64,000 nucleotides of DNA, taken from the NCBI RefSeq assembly GCF_031180885.1, contig NZ_JAPSLK010000019.1:56557-120556 (forward strand), in the 5' to 3' direction. Origin of the DNA: Saccharothrix sp. GTDB taxonomy: Bacteria; Actinomycetota; Actinomycetes; Mycobacteriales; Pseudonocardiaceae. The notes under the pieces were generated by a model that worked only from the letters and a program-made list of their open reading frames with translations, was not told the origin of the DNA and made no database searches. Each line of letters starts with the position of its first letter. Position 1 is the first letter of the stretch. Shown here in pieces: positions 43,492 through 51,793 of this stretch. Both the position numbers and the translations under genes were made by a program.

Positions 43492-43856
43492 AACGGACCC
43501 GCGGTGGCGCCGATGACGAATTGCGCGCCGGGCGTGGAACCGTCGAATGATTCGGGCACCTTCACCGCGACGTCGACGAAGCGCCCGGCGCCGTCCGTGG
43601 TGGCGTCACCGACGCGTTGCCCGTGGAACGTGAAGACGACTCGGGTGTGCGCGGGATACCCCTCGCCGCTGAGCCGAACCTCGCCCCCCGCCTTGCCGGA
43701 CAACGGTTGTGCCGCGAGGTGGGCGGGCGCTACGGCGACCGAACTCGGCGTCTGGACGAGCGGCGGCAAGGTGTCCTCGGCGGCACAACCCGATCCGAGG
43801 AGAACTCCGGAAAAGATCAACGCGAGCCGACCGGATCTTCGTCTTCGTCTTCGCAC
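43458..43856 (-). CDS. Small lipoprotein with Ig-like beta domain
   Basis: 132 residues: Arg-rich n-region, lipobox LLGSGCAAE, then a compact beta-sandwich-like domain (GGEVRLSGEGYPAHTRVVFT, GRFVDVAVKVPESFDG) similar to IPT/TIG or DUF4397-type repeats found in actinobacterial surface proteins. GTG start. It lies 83 bp downstream of the small protein of the FHA pair. Function unknown. Confidence 0.65.
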   Translation of the reverse strand: MRRRRRRSGRLALIFSGVLLGSGCAAEDTLPPLVQTPSSVAVAPAHLAAQPLSGKAGGEVRLSGEGYPAHTRVVFTFHGQRVGDATTDGAGRFVDVAVKVPESFDGSTPGAQFVIGATAGPFYAETPFVLTR

Positions 43857-43939
43857 GGCGGACGCTCCAGGGGATTTTCACGGGGGCGTAAAGCGTATAT
43901 CGCGAATTTCCCGGTGCCACGCGCCCGAACGGCCGATGT

Positions 43940-44287
43940 CTACGGCAGCATCGCCGCGAGCGGCTGACCCAATTCGCCGAAAGACCCGACGAGTGCGGAC
44001 AACGCCGTCACCAGGCCGCCGCCCGCACCGGCCAGCGCGCCCGCCGACCGGAGCAGCCCGATGACCCGACCGACCCGGCCGACCGCCTGCTGGTCCGTCG
44101 ACGTGCCCACGGCGTCGAGTTCGGCGTTCACCTCGGCTTGCACGGCCGGCGGCAACGGCACGTTGCGCAGCTCCGCGCGGACCCGGTCGACCAGGGTGGT
44201 GTAGGTGGCGTTGCCGATGTAGACGTTCTGGTCGCCTTCGGCGTTGTTGATCACGCCGGCGTGCTGGCTGCCGATGTTGATGGCCAT
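43940..44287 (-). CDS. Small protein with N-terminal amyloid-like motif, partner of the FHA protein
   Basis: A 115-residue protein. Residues 3-25 form a polar, Asn/Gln/Gly-rich beta motif (INIGSQHAGVINNAEGDQ, then NVYIG). Residues 28-115 are helical and end in a Gly/Ala/Leu-rich hydrophobic stretch. The VINN-x3-DQ-x-V core recurs with the same spacing at residues 125-135 of the FHA protein encoded 10 bp upstream. The motif resembles bacterial amyloid signalling (BASS/RHIM-like) sequences and the short VxGDQ-type N-termini of some actinobacterial signalling proteins. No enzyme domain. Function inferred only. Confidence 0.7.
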   Translation of the reverse strand: MAINIGSQHAGVINNAEGDQNVYIGNATYTTLVDRVRAELRNVPLPPAVQAEVNAELDAVGTSTDQQAVGRVGRVIGLLRSAGALAGAGGGLVTALSALVGSFGELGQPLAAMLP

Positions 44288-44297
44288 TGCTGCCTCC

Positions 44298-45050
44298 TCA
44301 GGGTTGGCGGACGGGGAAACGCGCGTCGACCTTGCGCTTGCGCGCGGTCGCGACGACGTGGAGGACGATGCCCGCGATCAGCAGCACGTTGCCGATCCCG
44401 CAGACCGCCCAGCCGATGAGCCCGATCGGGATGCCGCCGATCCGCGGCCCCATGAAGTCGAAATCCGGCATGACCCCGGGCTCCTGCGGGAACGTCGGGA
44501 GGCTCAGGTCGCTCATGAACTTGAGCACCATGCCCGCGAACACCGCGCCACCACCGACGATCAGGACCGCGCCCAGCCAGATGAGCCGGGTGGCGCGGGT
44601 GCGGGTCGCGGCGATCTCCCGCAGGAACCCGTCCCGCTGGTGCAGGACGTATTGGTCACGCCCGACGTTGTTGATCACCTCGGCGCGCTGCTCGGGGATC
44701 TCGAAGTTCACGCCCCGGTCGACCGGCTCGAACAACCCGGTGGCGCTGCCGTCGTACGCCTCCTCGAACCGCAACTCGACGCCGCCGAACCCGATGACGT
44801 CACCGTTGTTCAGGGGCCGGGCTGTGGAGACGGTGGTGCCGTTCACGGCCGTGCCGTTCGTCGACCCCAGGTCCTCGACGACCACCCGACCACCCCGCCG
44901 CACGATCGCCGCGTGGCACGAGCTGACGGACCGGTCGGGAATCCGGATGTCCACCCCGCCCGCCCGGCCGACCACAGCCCGGTCGGCGGCCACGACGAAC
45001 GCCGAACCCCGCAACGAGGCAGGTCTCACCACCACGAGCCGAGCCGCCAT
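44298..45050 (-). CDS. FHA-domain membrane protein
   Basis: A 250-residue protein. An N-terminal FHA domain (1-95) has the phosphothreonine-binding residues in VVGRAGGVDIRIPD, SVSSCHAAI and DLGSTNGTAVNG. A linker contains the motif VINNVGRDQYV (125-135) shared with the neighbouring small protein. Two membrane helices follow (about 146-168 and 205-235), then a basic tail. The FHA domain should read Ser/Thr kinase phosphorylation at the membrane. It precedes the small protein by 10 bp on the same strand. Confidence 0.88.
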   Translation of the reverse strand: MAARLVVVRPASLRGSAFVVAADRAVVGRAGGVDIRIPDRSVSSCHAAIVRRGGRVVVEDLGSTNGTAVNGTTVSTARPLNNGDVIGFGGVELRFEEAYDGSATGLFEPVDRGVNFEIPEQRAEVINNVGRDQYVLHQRDGFLREIAATRTRATRLIWLGAVLIVGGGAVFAGMVLKFMSDLSLPTFPQEPGVMPDFDFMGPRIGGIPIGLIGWAVCGIGNVLLIAGIVLHVVATARKRKVDARFPVRQP

Positions 45051-45150
45051 GACGCCCTCCGCCGGTCAGCACAATCCGCTGAACCACAAGGGGCAGCGAC
45101 GGGCGCCCGGATACACGCCGGCCGGCGTTGTCCTCCCTTCGGGTGACCCG

Positions 45151-45810
45151 TCAGAAGAGGCGGAACTCGTCCGGTTCGATGCCGCGCAGTTCGTCGTAGT
45201 CCAGGACCACGCAGCGGATGCCGCGGTCCTCGGCCAGGGTCCGCGCCTGGGGCTTGATCTGCTGCGCCGCGAACACGCCGCGCACCGGGGCCAGCAACGG
45301 GTCGCGGTTGAGGAGTTCGAGGTAGCGGGTCAGTTGCTCGACGCCGTCGATCTCGCCTCGGCGTTTGATCTCGACCGCGACCGAGGCGCCGGTTTCGTCG
45401 CGGCACATCAGGTCGACCGGGCCGATCGGGGTGGGGAACTCGCGGCGGACCAGGGTCCAGCCCTCGCCGAGAGTCGTCACGTGTTCGGCCAGGAGCTTCT
45501 GGAGGTCGGCCTCGACGCCGTCCTTGACCAGGCCGGGCTCGGGGCCGAGTTCGTGCTTGGAGTCGTGGAGGACCTCGGCGAGGGTGATGATCAGCTTCTC
45601 GCCCGCCTTGTTCTGCACGACCCACATGTCCGGGTCCTCGATGAGCCAGCACGGGGGGCTCATCCAGTTCAGCGGCTTGAACGCGCGGTCGTCGGAGTGG
45701 ATCGACACCGAGCCGTCGGCCTTGATCAGCAGCAGGCGCTGGGCCATCGGGAGGTGGGCCGTGAGGCGTCCGACGTAGTCGACCTGGCAGCGAGCGATGA
45801 CGAGGCGCAC
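45151..45810 (-). CDS. nucS: NucS/EndoMS mismatch-specific endonuclease
   Basis: A 219-residue nuclease that replaces MutS/MutL mismatch repair in actinobacteria by cutting both strands at mismatches. The N-terminal DNA-binding domain has [20 protein letters not shown] and [12 protein letters not shown]. The PD-(D/E)XK nuclease residues are in GPVDLMCRD and VAVEIKRR. The C-terminal DEFRLF fits the beta-clamp-binding tail. GTG 45810 begins at [15 protein letters not shown], as in mycobacterial NucS. It is divergent from the permease gene by 57 bp. Confidence 0.95.
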   Translation of the reverse strand: MRLVIARCQVDYVGRLTAHLPMAQRLLLIKADGSVSIHSDDRAFKPLNWMSPPCWLIEDPDMWVVQNKAGEKLIITLAEVLHDSKHELGPEPGLVKDGVEADLQKLLAEHVTTLGEGWTLVRREFPTPIGPVDLMCRDETGASVAVEIKRRGEIDGVEQLTRYLELLNRDPLLAPVRGVFAAQQIKPQARTLAEDRGIRCVVLDYDELRGIEPDEFRLF

Positions 45811-45867
45811 GGTCGGACAGGCTACGGGGTGCGAGGGGCGGAGCACCGGCAGGTACCGTCGGTCGTC

Positions 45868-47226
45868 GTGTCACTGCTTCGCACCAAACCCGTCGAACGC
45901 ACCCCCGAGACCGGTCTGCGCCGCACCATGGGGCTGGTCCCGCTGGTCGCGCTGTCGGTCGGCGCGACCCTGGGCACCGGCATCTTCGTGGTGCTCGGGC
46001 AGGCCGCGCCGGTCGCGGGGCCGGCGGTCGCGGTGTCGTTCGTCGTGGCGGCGTTGGCCGCTTTGTTCTCCGCGCTGTCCTACGCCGAACTGGCCGGGGC
46101 GGTGCCGTTGTCGGGGTCGGCGTACTCGTACGCGTACGCCACGCTGGGCGAGCTGGTGGCGTGGGTCTGCGGGTGGTGCCTGCTGCTGGAGTACGGCGTG
46201 TCGGTGGCGGCGGTCGCGGTGGGGTGGAGCGGGTACCTCAACGCGTTCCTCCAGGCGACGGTGGGGGTTGAGCTGCCGGCGGCCTTGTCCGGCGAAGTGG
46301 TGAACCTGCCGGCGGCTGTCGTGGTGTTGCTGGCTACGGCGGTGTTGCTGGGTGGCGCGAAGGAAAGTGCGCTGGTCACGACGGTGACTACCGTGTTGAA
46401 GGTCGCCGTGTTGTTGTTCTTTGTCGTGGTGGCGGTATTCGGGTTCCAGCAGGAGAACCTGGCGCCGTTCGCGCCTGCGGGGATCGCGGGGGTGACGGGG
46501 GCCGCCTCGCTGGTGTTCTTCTCGTTCATCGGGTTCGACGCCGCCTCGACCGCTGGTGAGGAGGCCCGGAATCCGCAGCGGGACCTGCCGCGGGCCATCG
46601 TGATCTCGTTGGCGATCGTGACCGTCGTGTACGTGCTGGTCGCGCTGACCGCCGTGGGTGCGGTGGGCGTCGGCGTGCTGGAGGGGTCGGACGCGTCGCT
46701 GGCGACGGTGCTCCAGCACGTGACCGGGGCGTCGTGGCCGTCGGTGGTGCTCTCGGCGGGTGCGGTGGTGGCGATCGCGTCCGTCGTGTTGACCGTCCTC
46801 TATGGACAGACCCGGGTGCTGGTGGCGATGTCGCGGGACGGCCTGGTGCCGCGGGTGTTCGCCCGCATCGGAGCGCGTCGGGTGCCCGCGGCGAACACGC
46901 TCATCGTCGGCGGCGTGGTCGCGGTGCTCGCCGCGCTGGTGCCGCTCGGGCAGCTCGCGGAGGCCACCAGCATCGGCACGCTCGTGGCGTTCGGGCTGGT
47001 CAACGTGGGTGTGATCGTGCTGCGGCGGACCCGGCCGGACCTGCCGCGCGGGTTCCGGACGCCGTGGGTGCCGGTGGTGCCGCTGCTGGGCGTGGCGCTG
47101 TGCGTGCTGCTGGTCGCGGGACTCGCGCCGGTGACCTGGTTGGCGTTCGGGATCTGGTCCGTGGTGGGCTTGGTGGTGTACTTCGCCTACGGGCGCAGGC
47201 GCTCGCAGCTGGCACAGGGAGAGTGA
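45868..47226 (+). CDS. APC-family amino acid permease
   Basis: A 452-residue transporter with about 12 membrane helices of the cationic amino acid transporter type. TM1 carries the unwound GATLGTGIF motif and TM6 [16 protein letters not shown], with the loop [12 protein letters not shown]. It probably imports or exchanges an amino acid or amine. GTG 45868. Its stop overlaps the Nudix gene (GTGA), so permease, Nudix enzyme and acetyltransferase form a tight operon. Confidence 0.9.
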   Translation: MSLLRTKPVERTPETGLRRTMGLVPLVALSVGATLGTGIFVVLGQAAPVAGPAVAVSFVVAALAALFSALSYAELAGAVPLSGSAYSYAYATLGELVAWVCGWCLLLEYGVSVAAVAVGWSGYLNAFLQATVGVELPAALSGEVVNLPAAVVVLLATAVLLGGAKESALVTTVTTVLKVAVLLFFVVVAVFGFQQENLAPFAPAGIAGVTGAASLVFFSFIGFDAASTAGEEARNPQRDLPRAIVISLAIVTVVYVLVALTAVGAVGVGVLEGSDASLATVLQHVTGASWPSVVLSAGAVVAIASVVLTVLYGQTRVLVAMSRDGLVPRVFARIGARRVPAANTLIVGGVVAVLAALVPLGQLAEATSIGTLVAFGLVNVGVIVLRRTRPDLPRGFRTPWVPVVPLLGVALCVLLVAGLAPVTWLAFGIWSVVGLVVYFAYGRRRSQLAQGE

Positions 47227-47765
47227 TCGTGGAAACCCTCGGATCGCGCGAGGTGTACGCGAACCCGTGGATGACGGTCCGCGAGGACCCGATCCGGCGG
47301 GCCGACGGCACGACCGGGATCTACGGCGTGGTGGACAAGCCGGACTACGCGCTGGTCATCCCGCTGGACGGGGAGCGGTTGCGGCTGGTCGAGCAGTTCC
47401 GCTACCCGCTGGGGATGCGGCGCTGGGAGTTCCCCCAGGGCACCGCGCCGGACGGCACCGAACCGACCCCCCGCGCGCTGGCCGAGCGCGAGCTGCGCGA
47501 GGAGACCGGGCTGCGCGCCGGGAAGCTGGTGGAGCTGGGTGTGCTGGACGTCGCGCCGGGCATGTCCAGCCAGCGCGGCCGGGTGTTCCTGGCCACCGAG
47601 CTGACCGAGGGCTTCCACGAGCGCGAGCACGAGGAGCAGGACATGCGCTCGGCGTGGTTCCCGCGGGCGGAGTTCGAGGCGATGGTGGCGCGCGGTGACA
47701 TCACCGACGCCCAGTCGATCGCCGCCTACACCCTGCTCCTGCTGCACGAGCACGCCCAGCCGTGA
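47223..47765 (+). CDS. Nudix hydrolase (ADP-ribose pyrophosphatase type)
   Basis: A 180-residue Nudix enzyme. The Nudix box is complete: GTAPDGTEPTPRALAEREL followed by REETGLRAG. Preceding beta strands (YALVIPLDGERLRLVEQFR) and the later Glu-rich segment (HEREHEEQDM) fit ADP-ribose or nucleotide-sugar pyrophosphatases. GTG start within the permease stop codon. An in-frame GTG six bases downstream is also possible. Confidence 0.88.
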   Translation: MIVETLGSREVYANPWMTVREDPIRRADGTTGIYGVVDKPDYALVIPLDGERLRLVEQFRYPLGMRRWEFPQGTAPDGTEPTPRALAERELREETGLRAGKLVELGVLDVAPGMSSQRGRVFLATELTEGFHEREHEEQDMRSAWFPRAEFEAMVARGDITDAQSIAAYTLLLLHEHAQP

Positions 47766-48277
47766 CCGGGGTCGAGGAGCTGCTGTCGGCCGACGTCCTG
47801 GCCTGCGCCGACGAGCTGGCGGACGTGCTGCGCGACGCCGTCGAGGGTGGCGCGTCGGTCGGTTTCCTGGCGCCGCTGCCGCACGCGCAGGCCGCGGCGT
47901 GGTGGAAGTCCCGGGCGGCGGGCGTGGCGAACGGGGTGCTCGTGGTGTGGGTGGCCCGGGTGGACGGCCGGATCGCCGGCACCGTCCAGGTCGCGCTCAC
48001 CACCACACCGAACGGGACGCACCGCGCCGAGGTCCTGAAACTGCTGGTGCACCGGGACTTCCGGGGCCGCGGCCTGGGCCGTGAGCTGCTGGCGACGGCG
48101 GAGAAGGGCGCGGCGGCGCGCGGCGCGTCCCTGCTGGTGCTGGACACCCAGACCGGCTCCGCCGCCGAGCGCCTGTACCGGGCGGCGGGCTGGACCGAGG
48201 CGGGCGTGATCCCGGACTACGCGGCCGACCCGGGCGGGGTGCTGCGGCCGACCACGTTGTTCTACAAGAGGGTCTGA
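47762..48277 (+). CDS. GNAT-family N-acetyltransferase
   Basis: A 171-residue acetyltransferase with the acetyl-CoA loop DFRGRGLGRELLATAE and the C-terminal LDTQTGSAAERLYRAAGW. It ends in a GVLRPTTLFYKRV beta strand typical of small-molecule GNATs. GTG overlaps the Nudix stop (GTGA). The substrate is unknown. Confidence 0.85.
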   Translation: MTGVEELLSADVLACADELADVLRDAVEGGASVGFLAPLPHAQAAAWWKSRAAGVANGVLVVWVARVDGRIAGTVQVALTTTPNGTHRAEVLKLLVHRDFRGRGLGRELLATAEKGAAARGASLLVLDTQTGSAAERLYRAAGWTEAGVIPDYAADPGGVLRPTTLFYKRV

Positions 48278-48302
48278 CCACCCGCCGACGAACAGCGCGA
48301 AG

Positions 48303-48536
48303 GTGGGCTTCGCGGACGGCACGCCCACGCCCGAGGCGTGCCTCGAAGCCGCCAACACCCGGCCGGTGAGCAGCGAGGAACCGGTCGGCACGGCGTCCAG
48401 GATCGTGGCGGGCACCAAGTTGTGCGTGCTCACCGACGAACAGGCCGTGGCTCTGGTGGAGGCCATCGGGCTGCGGCCGCAGACGTCGTCGGGGAGCCCC
48501 AGCGTCGACCTCCGGGTCACGCTGTGGCGGAAGTGA
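48303..48536 (+). pseudogene. Likely C-terminal remnant of a larger secreted or kinase-type protein
   Basis: A 77-codon frame from GTG 48303 encodes GTPTPEACLEAANTRPVSSE, then IVAGTKLCVLTDEQAVALVE and an end SVDLRVTLWRK. This is the pattern of the terminal Cys-pair module at the C-terminus of many longer actinobacterial secreted proteins and Ser/Thr kinases. There is no good ribosome-binding site, no start domain, and the frame is open upstream only into the acetyltransferase gene. I read it as a leftover, though a genuine 77-residue protein cannot be excluded. Confidence 0.4.
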
Positions 48537-48537
48537 G

Positions 48538-49311
48538 TCAGTCCGTCCAGTTCGCCGGGCGCTTCTCCAGGAACGACGACATGCCCTCCTTGGCCGCCGG
48601 GGTCTGGGACGCCGCCGCCATCACCTCCAGGGCGATCGCGTAGGCGTCGGCCTCCGGCCGGTCGAGCTGGGCGTAGATGGTCTGCTTGCCCAACGCCTTG
48701 CTCGCCCGACTGCCCCGCGTGGCCCGCCGCATCAGGTCGTCCACCGCCTCGTCCAGCTCCGCCGCCGGGACCACCCGGTTGACCAGGCCCCACTCCGAGG
48801 CGGTCCGGGCGTCGACCACGTCACCGGTCAGCGCCATCTCCATCAGGCGCTTGCGGCCGATCGCACGGGCCACCGGCACGGCGGGCGTGTGGCAGAACCA
48901 GCCGCCCTTGCCGCCGGGCAGCGCGAACCCGGCCTCCTCGGCGGCCACCGCGAGGTCGCAGGACGCCACCAGCTGGCAGCCGGCCGCCGTCGCCAGGCCG
49001 TGCACGCGGGCGATCACCACCTGCGGGATCGATTCGATCGTCGTCATCAGGTCCGTGCACAGGGTCAGCAGCTCGCGCACGCCCTCCAGGTCGCGGGACG
49101 CCACGTCGGCGAAGTCGTGGCCCGCCGAGAACACCGGGCCTTCGGCGGCCAGCACCACGCCCACGGCGTCGGTGCCGGCGACCGCGCGGAACGCCGCCAG
49201 CAGTTCGGCGAGGTGGTCGTGGGACAGCGAGTTGCGCTTGCTCGCGCGGTCCATCGTGATCCGGACGACGCGGTCCGCCTCTTCGACGCGAATGTGCTGG
49301 TACTCGGCCAT
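48538..49311 (-). CDS. Enoyl-CoA hydratase/isomerase superfamily protein (ECHDC3-like)
   Basis: A 257-residue crotonase-fold protein with the CoA-binding and oxyanion phrases FSAGHDFADVASRD and VHGLATAAGCQLVASCDLAV. Where classical hydratases have the second catalytic Glu, this one reads ALPGGKGGWFCHTPAVPVAR, which is the ECHDC3-type form. The usual two Glu residues are therefore missing, and hydratase activity is doubtful. It may be an isomerase, hydrolase or CoA-binding protein. No acyl-CoA regulon palindrome precedes it. Confidence 0.85.
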   Translation of the reverse strand: MAEYQHIRVEEADRVVRITMDRASKRNSLSHDHLAELLAAFRAVAGTDAVGVVLAAEGPVFSAGHDFADVASRDLEGVRELLTLCTDLMTTIESIPQVVIARVHGLATAAGCQLVASCDLAVAAEEAGFALPGGKGGWFCHTPAVPVARAIGRKRLMEMALTGDVVDARTASEWGLVNRVVPAAELDEAVDDLMRRATRGSRASKALGKQTIYAQLDRPEADAYAIALEVMAAASQTPAAKEGMSSFLEKRPANWTD

Positions 49312-49367
49312 GTTCCGACCGTAGTCCGCCGTGCAACCACCTGCGCGCGGCGCTCCGTCCTGCAGTC

Positions 49368-50174
49368 ATGAGACGACTGCCCGTGCTCGCGCTGGCCGCG
49401 GTCCTGACCGGGTGCGCCGCCGGTCACGACGCGGCCTCCCCCGCCCAGTTGCCCACCGGCGCCGCGCCGGTCGACTTCCCGGTCACCGCGAAGCCCCGGC
49501 CGATCGTGCTGCTCGGGTCGCGGGTGGAGGTCGTGGACGGGTACCGGTCCGGCGAGGAGAAGCTGGGCGCGTCCGAGAGCGGCTTCGAGTTCGTCGGCAC
49601 GCCGCCCGCCACGCCGGAGCCCGCCACCGTCACCCTGCCCGACGGGCCGACCCGACTCGCGTTCCTGCCGGCCGCCGACGCGTTGCAGGCGGTCGCCGCG
49701 CCGCCGCGCGGCAAGGGGCAGCAGAACGCGCCCGTGCGGCTGGTGAGCGCCGAGTTCGGCACGGCGGAGTTCACCACGGACCGGGGCCGGTGGCCGTTGC
49801 CCGCGTGGCGGTTCACCACCGAGGCGGGCAGCGTCGTGGCCACGCCCGCGCTGTCGCCGGACCTGTTCTGGCGGCTGGGCGAGGTGCAGCCGGCCGTGAC
49901 GGCCAACGCGAGCGGCGACGGCACGGACCTGACCGTGTCGATGCCCGCGCCGCCCGACCCGTGCCCCGGCGACGAGCCCGCGCGCAACGAGCCCGTGGTG
50001 AGCGAGTCGGAGACGTCGGTGACGGTGACCGTGCGGACCATCGGCGAGGTCGGCGACTGCCCGCGCACGCTCGCGCTGAAGCTCGACCCCTACCCGGTGA
50101 AGCTGGCCAAACCGCTGGGCAACCGGCTGCTGGTGGACGGGCAGGGCGGGGTCGTGGCGGTCACGACGCGGTAG
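49368..50174 (+). CDS. Lipoprotein of unknown function
   Basis: A 268-residue exported lipoprotein: short signal peptide with lipobox LAAVLTGCAAG (Cys16) and a mostly beta-strand mature domain without recognised motif (VEVVDGYRSGEEKLG, VRLVSAEFGTAEFTTDRG). Two Cys near the C-terminus (DPCPGDEP, VGDCPRTLAL) could form a disulfide. It is divergent from the ECHDC3-like gene. Its last 14 bp overlap the convergent regulator gene. Confidence 0.72.
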   Translation: MRRLPVLALAAVLTGCAAGHDAASPAQLPTGAAPVDFPVTAKPRPIVLLGSRVEVVDGYRSGEEKLGASESGFEFVGTPPATPEPATVTLPDGPTRLAFLPAADALQAVAAPPRGKGQQNAPVRLVSAEFGTAEFTTDRGRWPLPAWRFTTEAGSVVATPALSPDLFWRLGEVQPAVTANASGDGTDLTVSMPAPPDPCPGDEPARNEPVVSESETSVTVTVRTIGEVGDCPRTLALKLDPYPVKLAKPLGNRLLVDGQGGVVAVTTR

Positions 50175-51111
50175 GGACGCGGAACGTGCGGCGGTAGGCG
50201 TCGGGCGCGACCCCGAGTTCGGCGCGCAGCCGCCGCCGCAGGTTCGCGGCCGTGCCCAGCCCGGACCGTTCGGCGACGCGGTCCACCGGCAGGTCCGTGG
50301 TCTCCAGGAGGCGTTGGGCGAGCAGGACCCGCTGCTTCTGGAGCCACCGGCCGGGCGTGCTGCCGGTGGCGGCGAGGAACACGCGGTGGAACGTGCGTTC
50401 GCTCAGGCCCGCGTGGTCGGCGAGGTCGGCGACGCCGATGTGTTCGGTGAGCCGGTCCACCGCCCAGTCCACCGTGGACGCGATGCCGGCGCGGTCCGGC
50501 TGGTGCGGCAGGGGCGGGTCGACGTACTGGCGTTGCCCGCCCTCGCGGGTCGGGGGCATGACGAGGCGGCGGGCGAGGGCGGCGGCGACGTCCGCGCCGT
50601 GCGCCCGGCGGACCAGGTGCAGGCACAGGTCCAGCCCGCCGACGACGCCGGCGGAGGTGAGCACGCGGCCTTCGTCGGTGAACAGGACGTCCCGCAGGAC
50701 GGTGGCGTGCGGCGCGGCGGTTTCGAGGGCGTCGAGCAGGCGCCAGTGGGTGGTCGCCTCGCGACCGTCCAGCAGGCCCGCGGCGGCCAGGGTGAACGCT
50801 CCCGAGCACAGCGCGGCGACCGCGCCGTCGAACGCCCCCAGCGCTTTGACAACCGACCGAGGCACCTCCGCGAACGGGTCCACCCGCCCCGGCACCACGA
50901 CCAGGTCGCAGTCCGCGAGCCCGGACAGCCCGTGCGTGGCCCGGACGTGGCCCACCGGGTGCAGTGCGGTGGGCTTGCGCCCCGGCGCGCACAGGCGCAG
51001 CTCGAACGGCCCGATCCCGGCGTCGGACCGGTCCACGCCCCACACCTCGCCGACCACCGAGACGTCGAACGACCGGCTGCCCGGCAGCACCAGCACTCCC
51101 ACCGTGCGCAT
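50161..51111 (-). CDS. GlxA-type AraC-family regulator with DJ-1/PfpI-like domain
   Basis: A 316-residue regulator. Residues 1-180 are a DJ-1/PfpI-like fold with the elbow Cys in AALCSGAFTLAAAGLL. Residues 200-316 hold two AraC HTH motifs (VADLADHAGLSERTFHRVF and DRVAERSGLGTAANLRRRLR). It is divergent from the isochorismatase-type amidase gene by 72 bp and probably controls it. The effector is unknown. Confidence 0.9.
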   Translation of the reverse strand: MRTVGVLVLPGSRSFDVSVVGEVWGVDRSDAGIGPFELRLCAPGRKPTALHPVGHVRATHGLSGLADCDLVVVPGRVDPFAEVPRSVVKALGAFDGAVAALCSGAFTLAAAGLLDGREATTHWRLLDALETAAPHATVLRDVLFTDEGRVLTSAGVVGGLDLCLHLVRRAHGADVAAALARRLVMPPTREGGQRQYVDPPLPHQPDRAGIASTVDWAVDRLTEHIGVADLADHAGLSERTFHRVFLAATGSTPGRWLQKQRVLLAQRLLETTDLPVDRVAERSGLGTAANLRRRLRAELGVAPDAYRRTFRVPTAS

Positions 51112-51183
51112 GGCAGGAAAGTACCGGATCGCGCCAGTTCTGCCGCTCGTATCTCATCCCGCCGGCGGCGAACACTGAGGGCC

Positions 51184-51711
51184 ATGACGAACACCGCGCT
51201 CATCATCGTGGACGTGCAGCAGGGCTTCGACGACCCGGCGTGGGGCCGCCGCAACAACCCGGACGCCGAGGCCAACATCGCCGCCCTGCTGGACGCCTGG
51301 GACGGCCCGCTGGTCCTCGTGCGGCACGACTCCACCAAGCCCGGCTCGACCCTGCACCCCGACTCGCCCGGCAACCGCTTCAAGCCCGAACTCGACCGCG
51401 CCCAGCCGGACCTGGTGTTCGGCAAGAAGGTCAACTCGGCGTTCCACGGCGAGGTCGACCTGCACGCGTGGCTGACCAACCGGGGCATCACCGACATCGT
51501 GCTGGCCGGCATCCAGACCAACATGTGCGTCGAGACCACCGCCCGGGTCGGCGGCAACCTGGGCTACCGGGTGAAGCTGGTCCTGGACGCGACCTTCACG
51601 TTCGACCTCGAAGACCTGACCGCGGAACAGCTCTACGAGACGACCGCGACCAACCTGCGCGGCGGCGGTTTCGCCGAGATCGTGTCCACGAAGGACATCA
51701 CCGGCCGGTGA
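51184..51711 (+). CDS. Isochorismatase-family cysteine hydrolase
   Basis: A 175-residue cysteine hydrolase. The Asp-Lys-Cys triad is visible as Asp10 (ALIIVDVQQGF), a Lys in LVFGKKVNSAF and Cys115 (IQTNMCVETTARVG). The cis-peptide region precedes the Cys. Family members hydrolyse nicotinamide, N-carbamoyl compounds or isochorismate. The divergent GlxA-type regulator is typical of amidase-like members. A strong bidirectional hairpin follows. Confidence 0.88.
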   Translation: MTNTALIIVDVQQGFDDPAWGRRNNPDAEANIAALLDAWDGPLVLVRHDSTKPGSTLHPDSPGNRFKPELDRAQPDLVFGKKVNSAFHGEVDLHAWLTNRGITDIVLAGIQTNMCVETTARVGGNLGYRVKLVLDATFTFDLEDLTAEQLYETTATNLRGGGFAEIVSTKDITGR

Positions 51712-51713
51712 CC

Positions 51714-51750
51714 CTCGGCGGGCGGCTCCCGGGGGGAACCGCCCGCCGAG
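51714..51750. terminator. Bidirectional terminator between the isochorismatase and ecm genes
   Basis: CTCGGCGGGCGG and CCGCCCGCCGAG form a perfect 12-bp stem with a 13-nt loop, serving the converging genes on either side. Confidence 0.75.
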
Positions 51751-51793
51751 TCGTCCGCGCAAGTCGCGGTGAACGCTCGAACTCCGGCCGAAA

